Below are positions 1-11,782 of a DNA stretch of 64,000 bases, piece after piece. A model generated the notes under the pieces. It worked only from the letters and a program-made list of their open reading frames with translations, had not been told where the DNA came from and did not search any database. Location: positions 3,038,001-3,102,000 of the forward strand of contig OU452211.1 of assembly GCA_911728435.2 (NCBI GenBank). Reading direction: 5' to 3'. The first letter of the stretch is position 1; every line of letters starts with the position of its first letter. The stretch is from Apoderus coryli (taxonomy: Eukaryota; Arthropoda; Insecta; Coleoptera; Attelabidae). The translations under genes were made by a program, and so were the position numbers.

Positions 1-322
1 TTTATGAACATAGATAATATAGAGAAAACATTTGCTCAGTGAAATAGAGCACACAATTAAATGCAGATGCAAGTCCTAACCCAGAAGGACCAACTTCAGT
101 GTGCTATTGTAAAAAAATCGTCTCTCGATTGGTCAAGAGAGTTCTGTTCCTAAATGTGTATCCCTCTTTTACACCCCAGAATACAGAGATATGATCCAGT
201 AGAACAGAACGGCACGACCGTTCAATTTCGTCGAGAATTGATCCCCTCAATATTTGGACACTATTATCTAAACAGAAATCTACCCAAAGTTTATGAAGTT
301 CAACAATAGAAATGTTATTATA

Positions 323-1605
323 TATCGGGTCCGCCATCTAACGTTTTGTTTTCAACTAGTGCTTATTTCGTGAAGGGTAACACTTAGCTCATGTCTGATT
401 TGACAGATAATTAGTTTTATCCTTCCGCTGAACGAATATGGTTGTGTATACGCTTGAACAACGCTGGGAAATATTGCGACATTACTTTGAAAATCATGGT
501 AATGTTGCAGAATGTGTGCATACGGATTTTGGAAGAAGAGAAGCACCGTATGTTCGTTATCTCGTGAAAAAAGTGAAAGAAACTGGCATCCTCATCGATA
601 AACCAAAGCGTGAAAAGCCAAAAACAGTGCGTACACCCGAGAATATTGCTGCTGTGGCAGAAAGTGTGCGTGAAGCGCCATCAACATCAATTCACCGTCG
701 GTCTCAACAATTGAACATTTCGGAGACATCATTGAGACGAATTTTGCATAAAGACCTTGGTATGACGCCATACAAAGTCCAATTGGTTCAGGAGTTGAAG
801 CCAACTGACCATCCAATGCGTTTTCGCTTCGCGCAGTGGGCCTGCGATCGACTTACAGAAGATGCCGATTTTGCCAAAAAAATCATCTTTTCAGATGAAG
901 CTCATTTTGATCTTGGCGGGTATGTAAACAAGCAAAATTGTCGCATTTGGGGCACAGAAAACCTGCACGCATACATTAAAAAGCCGATGCACCCAAAACG
1001 AGTCACTGTTTGGTGCGGTTTTTGGTCCGGAGGCATAATTGGGCCATTTTTCTTCGAAAATGAGCAAGGAGTGGCCGTTACAGTCAATGGCGATCGTTAT
1101 CGGGCCATGTTGAACGAATTTTTGTTCACAAAAATTGAAGAGGAGGATATTGGCAACATTTGGTTTCAACAGGACGGCGCTACGTGCCAGACAGCCGAAG
1201 CTACACTCGATGTTTTGTTTTTGAAGATCGCATTATCAGCCGCAGAGCTGATGTCGTTTGGCCACCCCGGAGCTGCGATTTGACACCGTTGGACTATTAT
1301 GTGTGGGGTGCTGTCAAAGATAAGTGTTACGCCGACAAGCCAGAGACAATTGACGCTTTAAAGGATAATATTTGTGAAGCCATAGGTGAAATACAGCTGC
1401 ACACAATCGATAATGTGTTTAAATAATTGGACCGATCGTGTAGGCTACTGCATGGCCAGCCGAGGCAGCCATTTGAATGAAATTATTTGTCATTATTAAC
1501 CGGAAGGATTGTACTTTCAAATAAAAAAAGAAATTTGAGAAAATATTCAGCAGTTTTTCTTTTATAGCATTTTCAAAAAAAAAAAGTTATCTGGCAGACC
1601 CAATA
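323..1605 (+). mobile_element. Mariner-like (DD41D) transposon, copy 1, complete but inactive
   Basis: A 1.28-kb element bounded by TA on both sides. The left end (TATCGGGTCCGCCATCTAAC, from 323) and the reverse complement of the right end (TATTGGGTCTGCCAGATAAC, ending 1605) match at most positions and both run on into T-tracts, giving terminal inverted repeats of about 28 bp. One transposase gene fills the interior. The same ends frame three other copies in this window (from 14016, 51654 and 63152). TA flanks and size fit the Tc1/mariner superfamily. Confidence 0.93.
438..1500 (+). pseudogene. DD41D mariner-like transposase, frameshifted
   Basis: Encodes an N-terminal helix-turn-helix region (MVVYTLEQRWEILRHYFEN), a second HTH-like part around SETSLRRILHKDLG, then a DDE/D catalytic core: first Asp in IIFSDEAHFDL, second in WFQQDGATC, third in DLTPLDYYVWG. 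In the better copies 41 residues separate the second and third Asp, so this is DD41D, the spacing of rosa-type mariner-like elements. Against copies 2-4, this one lacks 9 bp near 519 and 9 bp near 548 (both in frame), lacks 7 bp near 1216 (frameshift) and has one extra base near 1424 that brings a stop. The family stop codon is still visible at 1498-1500. Start chosen at the ATG shared by all copies. It cannot make a full enzyme. Confidence 0.92.
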
Positions 1606-3430
1606 CAACAACCTTTCTGATTAATTATCACTGAAGAATGCACCTGTTAGACGAATCCTTAATAGAACTAAAATTAACTGGATTGTATTGGTTCGGCTAA
1701 CAGGAACTGTGTGTTGATATTTTAACAGAAGATTCATTGCATGCAATATACTCGAGCTAAAGAAAATAGAAAAAGTAGGTACCCTACGTAATATCAAAAA
1801 CCGAAAAATCTATATATACCGGTATAAATGTGTCTCCACCAATGTTATTTATCGTGTTTTCCTATAAATAAGGCGCGAGCCGTGTGCTGACGACATTAAA
1901 TTAAATTTAGTCCCGTTGATGTCGAAGTTTTCTTATAGCATTTTAGATATAGTTCCGGTTTTCTCTCTCCTTACATTTTTATTTTATTTTATATACCATG
2001 ACTATTATTTGCTTTTAAATTTTACACTCAAAGAAGTAGATAGTGTTCTATTTATTTGTCTAATATTTCCAGAGTAGAAATTATACGGTAAGATATCCGA
2101 AATGAATGAATAAATGAAGAATTTTAAATCGAGCTTCTAACGATAAAACCTTTATCAAGGAACACATCTCACTTATACAACCTTCACGAGTGTTCACCAA
2201 CAGAAAATTGAATCGATGTCTCAAGAGCTCTTATACTTTATAAGTAAACCTCGTATATATACATACGTATGTAAACAATATGTTTAACACATAAAACTTT
2301 TATTATACAGTAAAGTTAGATAAAATTTTAGATAAGTTTTATAATTTTATTAAATTTAAGCTTGTCTCAAATTAGATTAGATAAAATGAATATCATCGTT
2401 TTGGAAACATCAAGTGATAACCCAGTTTTTTGTGAATTAATATCTATATTTTCATCTCTCCAAACCATACCTACACATTGTCTATGGTCTGGAAATACTG
2501 AGCAATAAACTGGGAAGAGGCAGCTTTTCCTCTTTTTGTCTTTGTTAAAATGACATCTTCTAAAGTTATTTTGGCCCTGATTCTATACCCGTCACCTCAA
2601 AATTTAATAGGCTCCTTGCGTGTGAGGTACAATAGGAAATTCGCATAGAGCGCTCTATAAGGATAGAGGCGGGCTTAATTATCACGATTTTGCTGCCTAT
2701 CCTAGTCTAGTGTAATCCATTCTCAAAGTATATTTTTTTATTCCAAATCCAAAATCAGTTAAAAATAGTAGTTTACAGCAAAAAGATTCTCTACAATGTT
2801 GAATTAAAAATATCTTTATATAAAAAATGTTGCGCACGTATCACGATCGAAATCTAAATATACAATGTGAAATGGATGAGGAACTGAAAAAGTTTTCTGA
2901 ACAACGAAATAGACTGATGGAGGTTGGAGACTGGCTGAGATTCTTTGGCAAGTGAAAAGAAATTCCTCGTACAGGCCAATAGAATGGAAAAGGCATTTAT
3001 ATTTATATAAAGCCATAAGAGAAAATAGAACAGAACATACACAAATAAAAATATAAGATGTACTACCACTAGTGTGACTTAAAGGCGAAATAACGTGGCC
3101 GCTAGCCAGATAACTTATTGTGCGTGTAATGAATTCTCAAAATTACTTTTAAACGAATAATGTCATCGTGAGGAAGTAATGACACCGTATAAAATTATAA
3201 TAATTATCGAGTATCTAGGTACCTAGTTAACTTTTTAATTTAGAAAACTACTTTGTACTCTTTTGTAAATTTAAATATAGGGAGCAGCCAAATTATTTAT
3301 TTGATTGATAGAAACAGCATTAAATGTATATTTAGCTTAGTACTAAATTTCTAAATAAGCAATCAACTTGTCCTGACTTTAAGTCATATTCAACCAGTTT
3401 TTCAAGAAGTATAAACACTAAGTACTCACT
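1606..3430. other. AT-rich stretch without a recognised gene
   Basis: No protein-like reading frame. A weak imperfect inverted repeat lies at about 1645-1703 (CCTGTTAGACGAA and a partner CCTGTTAGCCGAA on the other strand). The part next to 3430 is probably intron of the gene whose exon lies at 3431-3647. Confidence 0.5.
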
Positions 3431-3647
3431 TTACATTATGGGTAGAACCAATAACATTCTGCTGCTGTTGCGTTTGTGGTTGTTTCAAATACGGATGCAC
3501 CCGATTTGCATTGCTATCCAACAATGCTGATGACGAAGCATGACCCACTAGTCCTACATTAGCATTAGACATGATAGCACCGTGTAAAGCGACATTCCCA
3601 GCACCAGGGGACAGTTTCCCAGCTAAAGCATCCAAAGTTGGTAACAT
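3431..3647 (-). CDS. Candidate first coding exon of an unrecognised host gene
   Basis: Reading leftward from an ATG at 3647, the frame gives about 72 residues beginning MLPTLDALAGKLSPGAG, with Ala/Asn/Ser-rich text and a Gln-rich end (QPQTQQQQNVIG). Base composition is clearly more GC-rich than the surroundings. The frame runs straight into a splice-donor consensus, GTGAGT (3430-3425), with a stop just inside the presumed intron, leaving the exon in phase 2. Low complexity and Gln-richness are common at the N-termini of insect regulators such as transcription factors and RNA-binding proteins, but I do not recognise this protein and assign no function. The next exon would lie to the left and is not identified. 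An open stretch precedes the ATG, so the true start could lie further upstream. Confidence 0.5.
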
Positions 3648-6600
3648 AGTTACAAATTGACACTCACAAAGAAAAAAGAACACACAAACAAATGAGAAAA
3701 ACACACGAAACAACACGAGTGTTTTTTTTTATTATTATTTAAATTTTCATCACTGGCGCATATAATATGGCGACGCACGTAACTGGATTAATAAAGTCGT
3801 TTTCGTATTATTTTAATATTAATTTATCTCTCGCAACACGAAACAAATATTTTGTAGATAAGATAACAGCGATAAGTGTAAACAGTAACACAGGTAGATA
3901 ATATAAATTATGTCCACAACACTACAAGAATTTTAATATTTTTGTTGCTCTATCGCTATAAAAGCGTTATCAAGTGATTGCTCAAATATTTGTTTACAAA
4001 ATGAGTTCAATACTGTTAAGGTATTATTTAATACTGATCGTCAATTTCATATCAATCCACCACCTCATTATCGTATAGTTCTCTCAATATATCTAAGTAC
4101 ATTATTTCCAAAAATAAAGAAAAATCGTGTTTAGTACACTTTTCACACGTTGTTATTAGGGTTAAATGAAGCTGCATATAGAAATCGGGTTTAAGTCTCA
4201 AAGCATAATCACTCTAGAAGTCTATGTTATCGAGTATTAATATAGTAGTAATATTCTTATATTTAAATTTTACTAAAAGAAAAGTTTGCAATGGTAGAGC
4301 TGCAAAAAAATTTCTTTGGGTGTTCCTCCAGGGACTATATTAAGACCTACATGCACAGGGTGTAACAGTGATATCTTTTCTTCAAATGCATCTTTCTTCT
4401 TGAAGTAATTTGGGGCTTTTAGTCAAATTTGTAACTTCAGATAACATGGACTTCTAAAATATAAGTAGCTACGTTTAAAATCACTTAAAATTAGTACAAT
4501 CACAATGAAAAGCTTGAAAACATTACAAGATACAAAACACGAAAAAATTTATACATTTGAATTGAACAAAAAAATATATAAAAATCTATTTTTTAAACAA
4601 CATATACAAAGAGTTGTATTTATAGCTAAGCCTGAACATAAATAAAGCAAAATGAAAAACGCACGAAAAAATAAATGAAAATACAAAAACAGAACGAAAC
4701 GGGACACTGTTTTAATAAATTAATTAACATATTAAGGCTGCGGCTAGAAGGAAACGTACGCGACATTCTCTTTCTTGCATCTCCATCAAGACTAAAGTAT
4801 TCAAAACCGATCTTTCTAGTCTGCAGAATTGACTCCCTGAATGTCGGTATATCCGATAATCAGGGAGATTGTTACAGCCTATCATTAAAGAATCACACCT
4901 ACTGATATCCTCTCTGTATCAAGTTGGATTTTTTTTTTGTATTCTCTACGGTTCCACTCTAGTCAGGGCCTAACAATAAAAAAAACTCTGCTAGCACGAA
5001 TAACGTTACGTATAGAATTCTTGATTCGTTATAAAAAATATTTTATTCCTATTCCAGCAACAGCTTAAAATTTCCTTATTCACTTAGTAGTATAGTCTCA
5101 AAGTTTCTACTTCAGAATTCTTGCTCGGTTGGCTTCAATAATCTACTCCCAATTGCTCAGGAATATATTTTGTATAACAATCAGCGCTGAAAGTTAAAAT
5201 AAGCTTTTCGTATTAGGTATTAGCATTAAATAATTTTATGTATAGCAAACCAAAAAATAATGATTGAGCTTATGGTATTTTCACATTGAAACGGTTCCGT
5301 CATCAAAGCAAAAATGGACTAGTAGTCAAGTATGAAATAATTAGATCAGATATCGAGCGTAAAAATAAACCAAAAGCCGTTGTAGCTTCATTAGAACATC
5401 GCATCTAGAAAAAGGGTCTAATTACACAAAATTAAGACAAGGAACGCTACAAATTTAACCGTTTTTCTGTGATGACAGAATCAACCAATTCTTTATTATA
5501 CTTGTTCAAAATTTAAAAAATATTTTGTGGATATTAGTTGTGCCAAAAAAAAAAGTAATATTTATATAAACAAAGATAATCTCCGACATCTGTTTTATAT
5601 TCCAACACGGTGTCAGACTACGTTTAGGTATTTTAAATGTCAAAATATTTTATGGGAGTTTTCGTAAATAAAGACATTTATTAGGATTTTTTTTAAATGA
5701 GTTTTCCGCAATGTTTTGTTTCAGTAACATACCAAACGAATCAGCTCATTAGAAACTGTGTTTCAGAAAAAGTTCATTCAATAAAAGAAATTTAAAGGAA
5801 TATTGTAGTGAAAAACAAAAACCTACACCAGTTCTAATATTCAGAATAAAATTATTGGCATAATATTATCGCATGGTCTCAAAAACAAACATCTGGAGTC
5901 GAGTCTTGTGAAAATGTATCATCAATAACAAGATTTTGGATGGCGTAAATCAAATTCAATTCAAAACATAATTAGGGACAAGCCCTCACGTTAACTCTTC
6001 TGTCATATTATGATACTGCTTTGAAAAATCACAAAAAGGAAAACAAGAAGAAGCAGCTAAAAATAAAAATCGGAAAATATTTGTGTTTCGATTTCCGGCA
6101 ATACCTCTATAATATGTATAAATTAAAACTTAATATTTAATTGATCAAAGTAAAGTAGGTATGTCCCAAAAAGTTATTTACGTTATTTCCTTACACCTTA
6201 ATGTCTATAGCGTGTGAAACACAAATCGAGCTTAAAATATGGGCCCCACTTTATTACCTTGTTTATTTGTGCTTGAGTAAAAATTTATTTGACATAAACA
6301 TAAATTTAACATTACTAAAGCACGCTTCACACTCATTTTCGTGTATATATTCACAATAATAATTTCTAGTTGATTGATTGCGTTAGATTAAGGTGTCAAG
6401 GATGGCACCTACTTGATCTGTCACTTAATGAACATGATCGGTAGAATGTTGTGCAAAGAAAACAATAACTTAAAACAATGATAATGGCAAAATTAATACG
6501 AACTTAAGACGTCCATTGCCAAGAGTATACCAGGATAGCTGATATGGGATTTGTTTTCCCGCCCTCGTATACTGTATGAATAATTACGACGTCATGAAAT

Positions 6601-6746
6601 TAGATTATCCTTGGGAGAACAAACCATAAGCAGACATCGACCATCTCCTTTACAAGTAATTTTCTCTTGGCTAAGAATAGAAAACACATCAAAATACCTT
6701 CACAAATATATAAAAAAAAGAAAGCTTTTTAATTTTGAAATAAAAC
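3648..6746. other. AT-rich stretch without a recognised gene
   Basis: Probably 5' flank or UTR of the exon at 3431-3647 near its left end. The rest has many short A/T runs, no long coding-like frame, and an isolated CACAGGGTGT-type motif near 4356, seen repeatedly in this window. Confidence 0.5.
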
Positions 6747-6801
6747 TAGGATCGCTTAGACTGTTTAAAAACCCCAATTTTAAACAGTCTAAGCGATCCT
6801 A
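6747..6801. repeat. Perfect 24-bp inverted repeat (hairpin)
   Basis: TAGGATCGCTTAGACTGTTT with AAAA at 6747-6770 is exactly reverse-complemented at 6778-6801 around a 7-nt loop (ACCCCAA). A transcript from either strand would form a 24-bp uninterrupted stem. It is not linked to any transposon end that I can see. Confidence 0.9.
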
Positions 6802-7344
6802 TAGCCCCTGCTGATATAAAACATACTAAAAACATCATTTTGCATATGAAACTTGACCCACTACCTGTAAAATATCATTATTGGGCATAGAGCATTTGCG
6901 AAAAATTGGAATAGCCTTAAAAAAATTCAAAGGAAAACTTGGCGTCCCTAACTATTATAACAAATATTCAAATTAAAGTTAACATTTAAATAATTATCCA
7001 CTTACAAATTATTAATATTTTGTTGGCACAACTATATTGCCTTTTCCAAAAACAAATAAATCAAATAATACAATCCTTAATAAAAATAAAATACCTTTGA
7101 AAAGATATTATTAATTTAAATTTGACAGTGTCCCGTAAATGTCGCGTTCTGTTATCAACAAACATATTTTTATCATAAACGTTTCCGTACATCATTAATT
7201 ATTTTTATTATTCTTCGTTCTCTAATTAATTAATATTCAAAGAGAAAATCATAAATACAATTATTAAATAATTATTTGTTGTGTTTTATTAGGTACTGTT
7301 AGTTCGTCCGATTGAACATTTTATTACATGAACATAAAGGTAAA
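6802..7344. other. Very AT-rich stretch, no gene seen
   Basis: Mostly A/T runs. Near the right end, a T-rich tract followed by AG (around 7290) could act as a splice acceptor ahead of the small ORF at 7345. Confidence 0.4.
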
Positions 7345-7578
7345 ATGGATTCTATACCCGATGCCGTTCAACAGACAACTGAAAATCACATCGGCGACGC
7401 CGAGCGTCGTCGCTCCATGGACGCAGAGCGTCGCGGTGGTTGCTACGAGCAGCATTGTGTTATTATTGTTTTGGTGTGCGTAGTTCTCTCTTTCACATTT
7501 ATATGTCTGTTCTATTCCTACAAAATTTCAACCTCCAGATTCTATTCCAACGATCTGACGACTGACAATGTGTTGTGA
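7345..7578 (+). CDS. Possible small single-pass membrane protein
   Basis: The ATG at 7345 has a good context (aaaATGG) and opens a 77-codon frame starting MDSIPDAVQQTTENHIGDAE. A charged N-terminal half with an Arg-rich repeat (DAERRRSMDAERRGG) is followed by a Cys-containing hydrophobic segment at about residues 38-58 (CVIIVLVCVVLSFTFICLFY), then a short polar tail. This layout fits a small tail-side membrane anchor. The coding stretch is more GC-rich than its flanks, which favours a real gene or exon. I do not recognise the family. It could be a terminal exon, given the acceptor-like TTTTATTAG just upstream, or a chance ORF. Confidence 0.35.
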   Translation: MDSIPDAVQQTTENHIGDAERRRSMDAERRGGCYEQHCVIIVLVCVVLSFTFICLFYSYKISTSRFYSNDLTTDNVL

Positions 7579-8395
7579 AGCAGCCAGAGGCAATACCCCA
7601 TCTACGATTTGCTGATTTTTTGATCACATTCCCCACTTTTTATTTGTATACTGTGTTTTTACTTGATACCGCTTAATTGCCAGGCGGTCATACCCTGAAT
7701 TTGCCAACTTGAGTTACATTTTACGAATTAGGAGCAGTTTAATAAGAACAAGATGAACTATAGGTACTTGCTAAATAGTAACAAAAAAATATCAAATTAC
7801 TAGCAATAATTATAATTAAGCACATCACAGAAATAATTTGGCACTCTGTATTTACGAATAACCGTTTCATTCCACCAATGATGATGCATCATGTGCAAAT
7901 TAATAATAAATTGGCGAATTCGGCCGTATTGCGTCCATCATTAATAAAAGTCATTTTTAACAGCGTACCTACATGCATGCATCACATATTAAACAAACAC
8001 CTATAGTTGGGTAACTAATGTTGAAAATTTAACACTCTGTGCCCCCCCAAATCACCATATAACCCAATGATAAATGACATTTAATTTAAGCTATTTGCTT
8101 TTGATGGCATTTTTTGCCATCAGTCCTGATGTCGTCACATATGGCATAGTGGTGCGACTACAATTCTACCAGATGATTCTTAAAATACGAGGGTTGTTCA
8201 ACAGGTGCTTTACCTTTACCCCAACAAACATCACTCAACATTACTCCCGCAAGAAAATTACTCCACTCCCTCCATACGCAACTCCCTTTGTCGCATGAAC
8301 TTTGACCTAGAGTTTTCTTACTTTAGTCCTACCTGGAAGGCCTTCTTCACAGAGATGAGGAAAAAACTTCTTAAAATTAGCAGCATTACGGCGCG
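7579..8395. other. Intergenic stretch without a recognised gene
   Basis: No supported coding frame. A run of C (CCCCCCC near 8042) and an ACGAGGGTTGTTCA stretch near 8189, resembling transposon termini, are the only notable marks. The retrotransposon fragment starts at the right border. Confidence 0.4.
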
Positions 8396-9391
8396 GTGCG
8401 GGCGGCACTACTGAGGTGGATTGAGATGTTTCTTACAAAAAGAATTTTCCAAGTTAGAGCGAATGGTGCATTATGCGCTAAATTGCCGGTCTTGAGTGGT
8501 GTCCCGCAGGGATCTCTACTGGGGCCATTGCTTTTTCTGGCATATATATCAGACACGTCAAACATGAGTTTATTTGCTGATGACACCAAATTGTTTTGTA
8601 ACCCACTGCGAGACGATAATGAATTCCAGATCGACATTGATGGAGTAGTGTCCTGGTTGGCGGTTTGGTTGATGAACTTGAATTTGGAGAAGTGTCAGGC
8701 ATTACACATCGGAGCTAATAATCCCAGGACTCCATATTTCATCAATGGAAATGCCGTTAAATCTGTAAATCAGCAGAAGCATCTTGGTGTCATAGTAACA
8801 GCGGATATGAAGTGGGCGGCTCATATTTCCGCCACAGTCAAGAAAGCTAATAGACTGTGGTATCTGATACAGAGAGCTTTCAAATCGAGATCAAACTCTC
8901 TAATATTGGAATTGTATAAATCGTATGTCAGACCACTATTGGAATATGGCAACAGCGTTTGGTCCCCCTACTTCATTAAGGACAGAGAGGCATTGGAAAG
9001 GGTTCAGATGAGATTCACTAAGCTACCTCATGCACTTAGCCATATACCATATGAGGAGCGATTGAGGCTTTTAAATTTGACATGTCTTTATGATCGACGA
9101 CAACGAGGCGATCTAATTCAAACATACAACATGCTTAGTGGCTACTACTCGGTGAATCTCGATGTATTTCATCCTGCTAGAAATCCTAATCTGCGTGGCA
9201 ATAGTAAGAAAGTTGACAAGGAGAGATGTGCTAGACTTCCTCGGAAGAATTTTATAACAAACAGAGTTGTATATGCATGGAATTCATTACCTGAAGAGGT
9301 GATAATGGCGCAAACGGTTGACAGCTTTAAGAACAGGCTGGACAATTTCATGGAGGCCCATGGCGATCAGTTGGTCCACTACTCGCTATAG
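8396..9391 (+). pseudogene. Reverse transcriptase C-terminal part (Jockey/CR1-like)
   Basis: An uninterrupted frame of about 330 codons lacks a natural start. It carries the palm motifs GVPQGSLLGPLLFL (about residues 36-50) and LFADDTKLF with its catalytic Asp pair (about 59-67), the LNLEKCQALHIG region and the thumb motif KHLGVIV, then the C-terminal domain (YVRPLLEYGNSVWSPY, RVQMRF, YEERLRLLNL). Finger motifs, the endonuclease and ORF1 are missing. Spacing between GVPQGS and FADD is several residues shorter than usual, suggesting a small deletion. The clean frame implies a fairly recent insertion, but without its 5' half it is not autonomous. The clade is a judgement from motif style, not a phylogeny. 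Confidence 0.88.
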
Positions 9392-9506
9392 AAGATTAGT
9401 GAGGATGACATCAATATTTCAAAAACCTCAAATTAGGAACTAAGCAAGAGTTTCATCGGTTTTACCGTTTACTGTTTTACGACTAATAATAATAATAATG
9501 AATAAA
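8396..9506 (+). mobile_element. 5'-truncated non-LTR retrotransposon with (AAT)n tail
   Basis: Only the 3' part of the reverse transcriptase ORF is present, followed by about 110 bp of 3' UTR ending in a short AAT microsatellite (about 9484-9500). Heavy 5' truncation and a short-repeat tail are the usual result of incomplete target-primed reverse transcription. I cannot pick out target-site duplications. Confidence 0.85.
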
Positions 9507-10369
9507 CTATCAAAAAGATTAACAAATTCTCCATCGACTTCAAACTTTTGCTGCTATATCAATGGTGCATTAAGAAATATTATTTTCTGCCTCCAAAATT
9601 ATTTTCAATGAATCAGATATTCCCTATACATAGCTTTAATCCTAATACATGGTAATATAAATGTCTTACAACAATAAAATTGTTTTTCCAAATTTCCACT
9701 CAATAGTGAAGGTGCTATATCTACTACCTACACCCTAACTCAATTAAAATATCCATACTAGTGTATATTTTTGGTTCTTTCATCTCCTTTGTCTCTGCGA
9801 CACAACTCTCAACATTAACATTTTGTGAATCTTTTGCTGAAAGCGGTCACGCACAACCTATTATTTGAACAGGCACACAACCAAAATGCGCCTATTCAGA
9901 GCTTTGTCTTTAAAATCGTTCCATTATTATCATTACGACTATTATTTTACCCTGTACACGTACACCCTCTACCCTTGCACCCTCACCCCTCTAAACAACA
10001 ACAAAAAATATACACCATATAATGGCACCACACAATCACACCCCCAATACAAGTTTTATAAAGTTCTTGATAGTAAATTTTTCATAGCCGCCGATCTTGT
10101 ACAAGCTGTAAAATCGTATCAAGACCACCAATAAACTCCATATTATGCAGAGTTGCTTTCTATAGTGGAAACAAAATAAAATGACATACAATTTATTTTC
10201 GAATTGTTTAGCAAAATAATAAACGGATAGATCTTCAAAATATACCTAATTAGCTACTAAGCTAACATTATTAGGTAATAAATACTAGTTTAGGCCTCTT
10301 GATCAAATAACATGGATTTAAATTAAAAAAAAAAAACGATGACAGACGTTCTGTCATGGAGAAGCCACT
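9507..10369. other. Intergenic stretch, no gene seen
   Basis: A C-rich low-complexity patch (about 9955-10050) yields short open frames of biased composition that I do not trust as genes. A small palindrome, ATGACAGACGTTCTGTCAT, sits near 10338-10357. Confidence 0.4.
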
Positions 10370-10460
10370 AGCGCTATTCTGTACACTGTATCGACAATCG
10401 TCGGTATCGGTATGTTCCGACATCCAACGGTTGCGCTACCGATTTAATCAAAACGACGCT

Positions 10461-10695
10461 AGTTTTCTTCGTGGTCGAAGAGACAACGTTTTTAAAAACT
10501 AAGTTAAAAGTTATTTTTGAGAAATGTCTTTAATAGGACTGTTCGTCTCTACGTCTTGTACAAATCTGAATCTTATAATATGGTAAAATACAACAATAAT
10601 GAAATAAAAGCAAACATAAGCAAAAATAAGTACATAATGATAAGTGTAATATAATCTTAATTAATAACAACGTAAGGGTTTCTTAATATATAACT
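10461..10695 (-). repeat. 3' LTR of the errantivirus-like element
   Basis: A 235-bp repeat identical to 11800-12034. On the minus strand it runs from AGTTATATAT (10695) to the GAAAACT end (10461) and abuts the purine-rich GGTGGAGG tract on its 5' side. Several AATAAA-like signals lie within it on this strand. Confidence 0.93.
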
Positions 10696-10706
10696 CCTCC
10701 ACCGTT
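10696..10706 (-). promoter_or_regulatory. Polypurine tract
   Basis: On the minus strand AACGGTGGAGG directly precedes the 3' LTR, at the position where plus-strand DNA synthesis is primed in LTR retroelements. It is short, and identified by position and purine content only. Confidence 0.6.
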
Positions 10707-11429
10707 AAATGAAAATTCTGGGGTGTGCAACAGGATTTTCCATCTCATTATTTCCAGCTTCTTCAATTTGAGGGATTTCTTGTGGACCATGGCGACGTAT
10801 AGTATATCTTCTTATAAATTTTAATTTTTTGTATAAAAATGTTATTAAAATTATTATGAAAAACACATAAATTAAAACTGTCCATACACTAATGTTTTTA
10901 TTTATTATTGGAAAGTCATTAATCGTGTCTATTTTTTCACTCTGTATTTGTAATGCATTTTTGACATATTTCAAGTCTTCTAAATCAATATTATTTAATT
11001 CTAATGGTTTTAATTTATTTCCGAAATTTCCTTGTTTTAATTTGTTTAATGTTAATTTAGGTAAAGCAATGCTTTTAAATTTATATTGTGAGTCTTTATA
11101 GTTTCTTATTATTAGATTGTTTAAATGAATTTCGCAATACGAGGGTAATTCCATAAGATACGTACCCAATAATGGAATATATTCTTTATTATTTTCACAT
11201 TTTTGAATAACGACGGTATTTTTAGATGTAATAATTAACCATTTAGAATTTTCGAGTTTTTGTATTTTATAGTTTTTTTATATTTACAGGCACTATATGA
11301 CAGTTTGTAATGTTTTTAGCAAATTTTAACATTTCGATTTCACATGGTATTTCATCTTTTTCTTTAATCGGGTTGTCTTCTTGACATATGAATTCTTCAT
11401 TCTTCAAGTATTAGGAATAAGGAAAGCAT
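10705..11429 (-). pseudogene. Truncated envelope gene, C-terminal part
   Basis: The longest clean segment (10705-11169 and somewhat beyond) is a Cys-poor ectodomain ending in one strong hydrophobic segment of about 20 residues, coded near 10800-10870, then a basic cytoplasmic tail. This is the layout of the membrane-anchored C-terminal half of an insect errantivirus envelope protein. Upstream sequence in another frame, with spaced Cys and an Asn-glycosylation-like site, continues the ectodomain, but a stop at 11278-11280 separates the two at a run of seven T (A on the coding strand), consistent with a one-base indel. The furthest ATG is at 11429. The total, about 240 codons, is roughly half a normal env, so the N-terminal half is missing too. 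Not expected to give a functional glycoprotein. Confidence 0.72.
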
Positions 11430-11509
11430 CTGTTTTTCTTGTTGATTGATTCTGGTTCGTTTTTTCTTTTCTTCTTAACCTACGGCTTATTCTACTGCCA
11501 GCGGACTTG

Positions 11510-11704
11510 GCGATTTTTGTCCTCCTCCGTTGTCTGGTCTTTCAACGTGTTGGCGATTTTTGTCCTCGACGTTGGCCTTTGGTTTGAAGCGATTTTTGTC
11601 TTCGTACCTCTGGACTTGAACGTTTCAACTTGTTTATCAAAAACGTCGCGTTTTCTCGATTTTCACTCTTAACCGATGATTCGGAACGGTTCGCGATTTT
11701 TGTC
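11510..11704 (-). repeat. Four dispersed copies of a 12-mer in the provirus leader
   Basis: GACAAAAATCGC (minus strand; GCGATTTTTGTC on plus) occurs exactly at 11510-11521, 11553-11564, 11589-11600 and 11693-11704, between the primer site and env. A degenerate copy may lie near 11655. Regularly recurring short motifs in this leader position recall the protein-binding arrays in the leader of Drosophila gypsy. The motif differs from the Su(Hw) site, so any binding role is inference. Confidence 0.85.
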
Positions 11705-11782
11705 TTACCGCGAGTGAAGAATCTTGTTTTGAATATTCCGATTAACCGTTGACACGGAAATTGTATGCTCCAATTTCAGAAT

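Noticed and set aside
104..337. Minus-strand open frame of 77 codons beginning in the mariner-like TIR
   Set aside because: Its first codons are transposon end sequence; without the insertion the frame extends only about eight codons to a stop. No domain, so not called a gene.
592..1169. Opposite-strand open frames inside the mariner-like copies (also in copies 2-4)
   Set aside because: They are antisense shadows of the transposase and recur identically in every copy because the DNA does.
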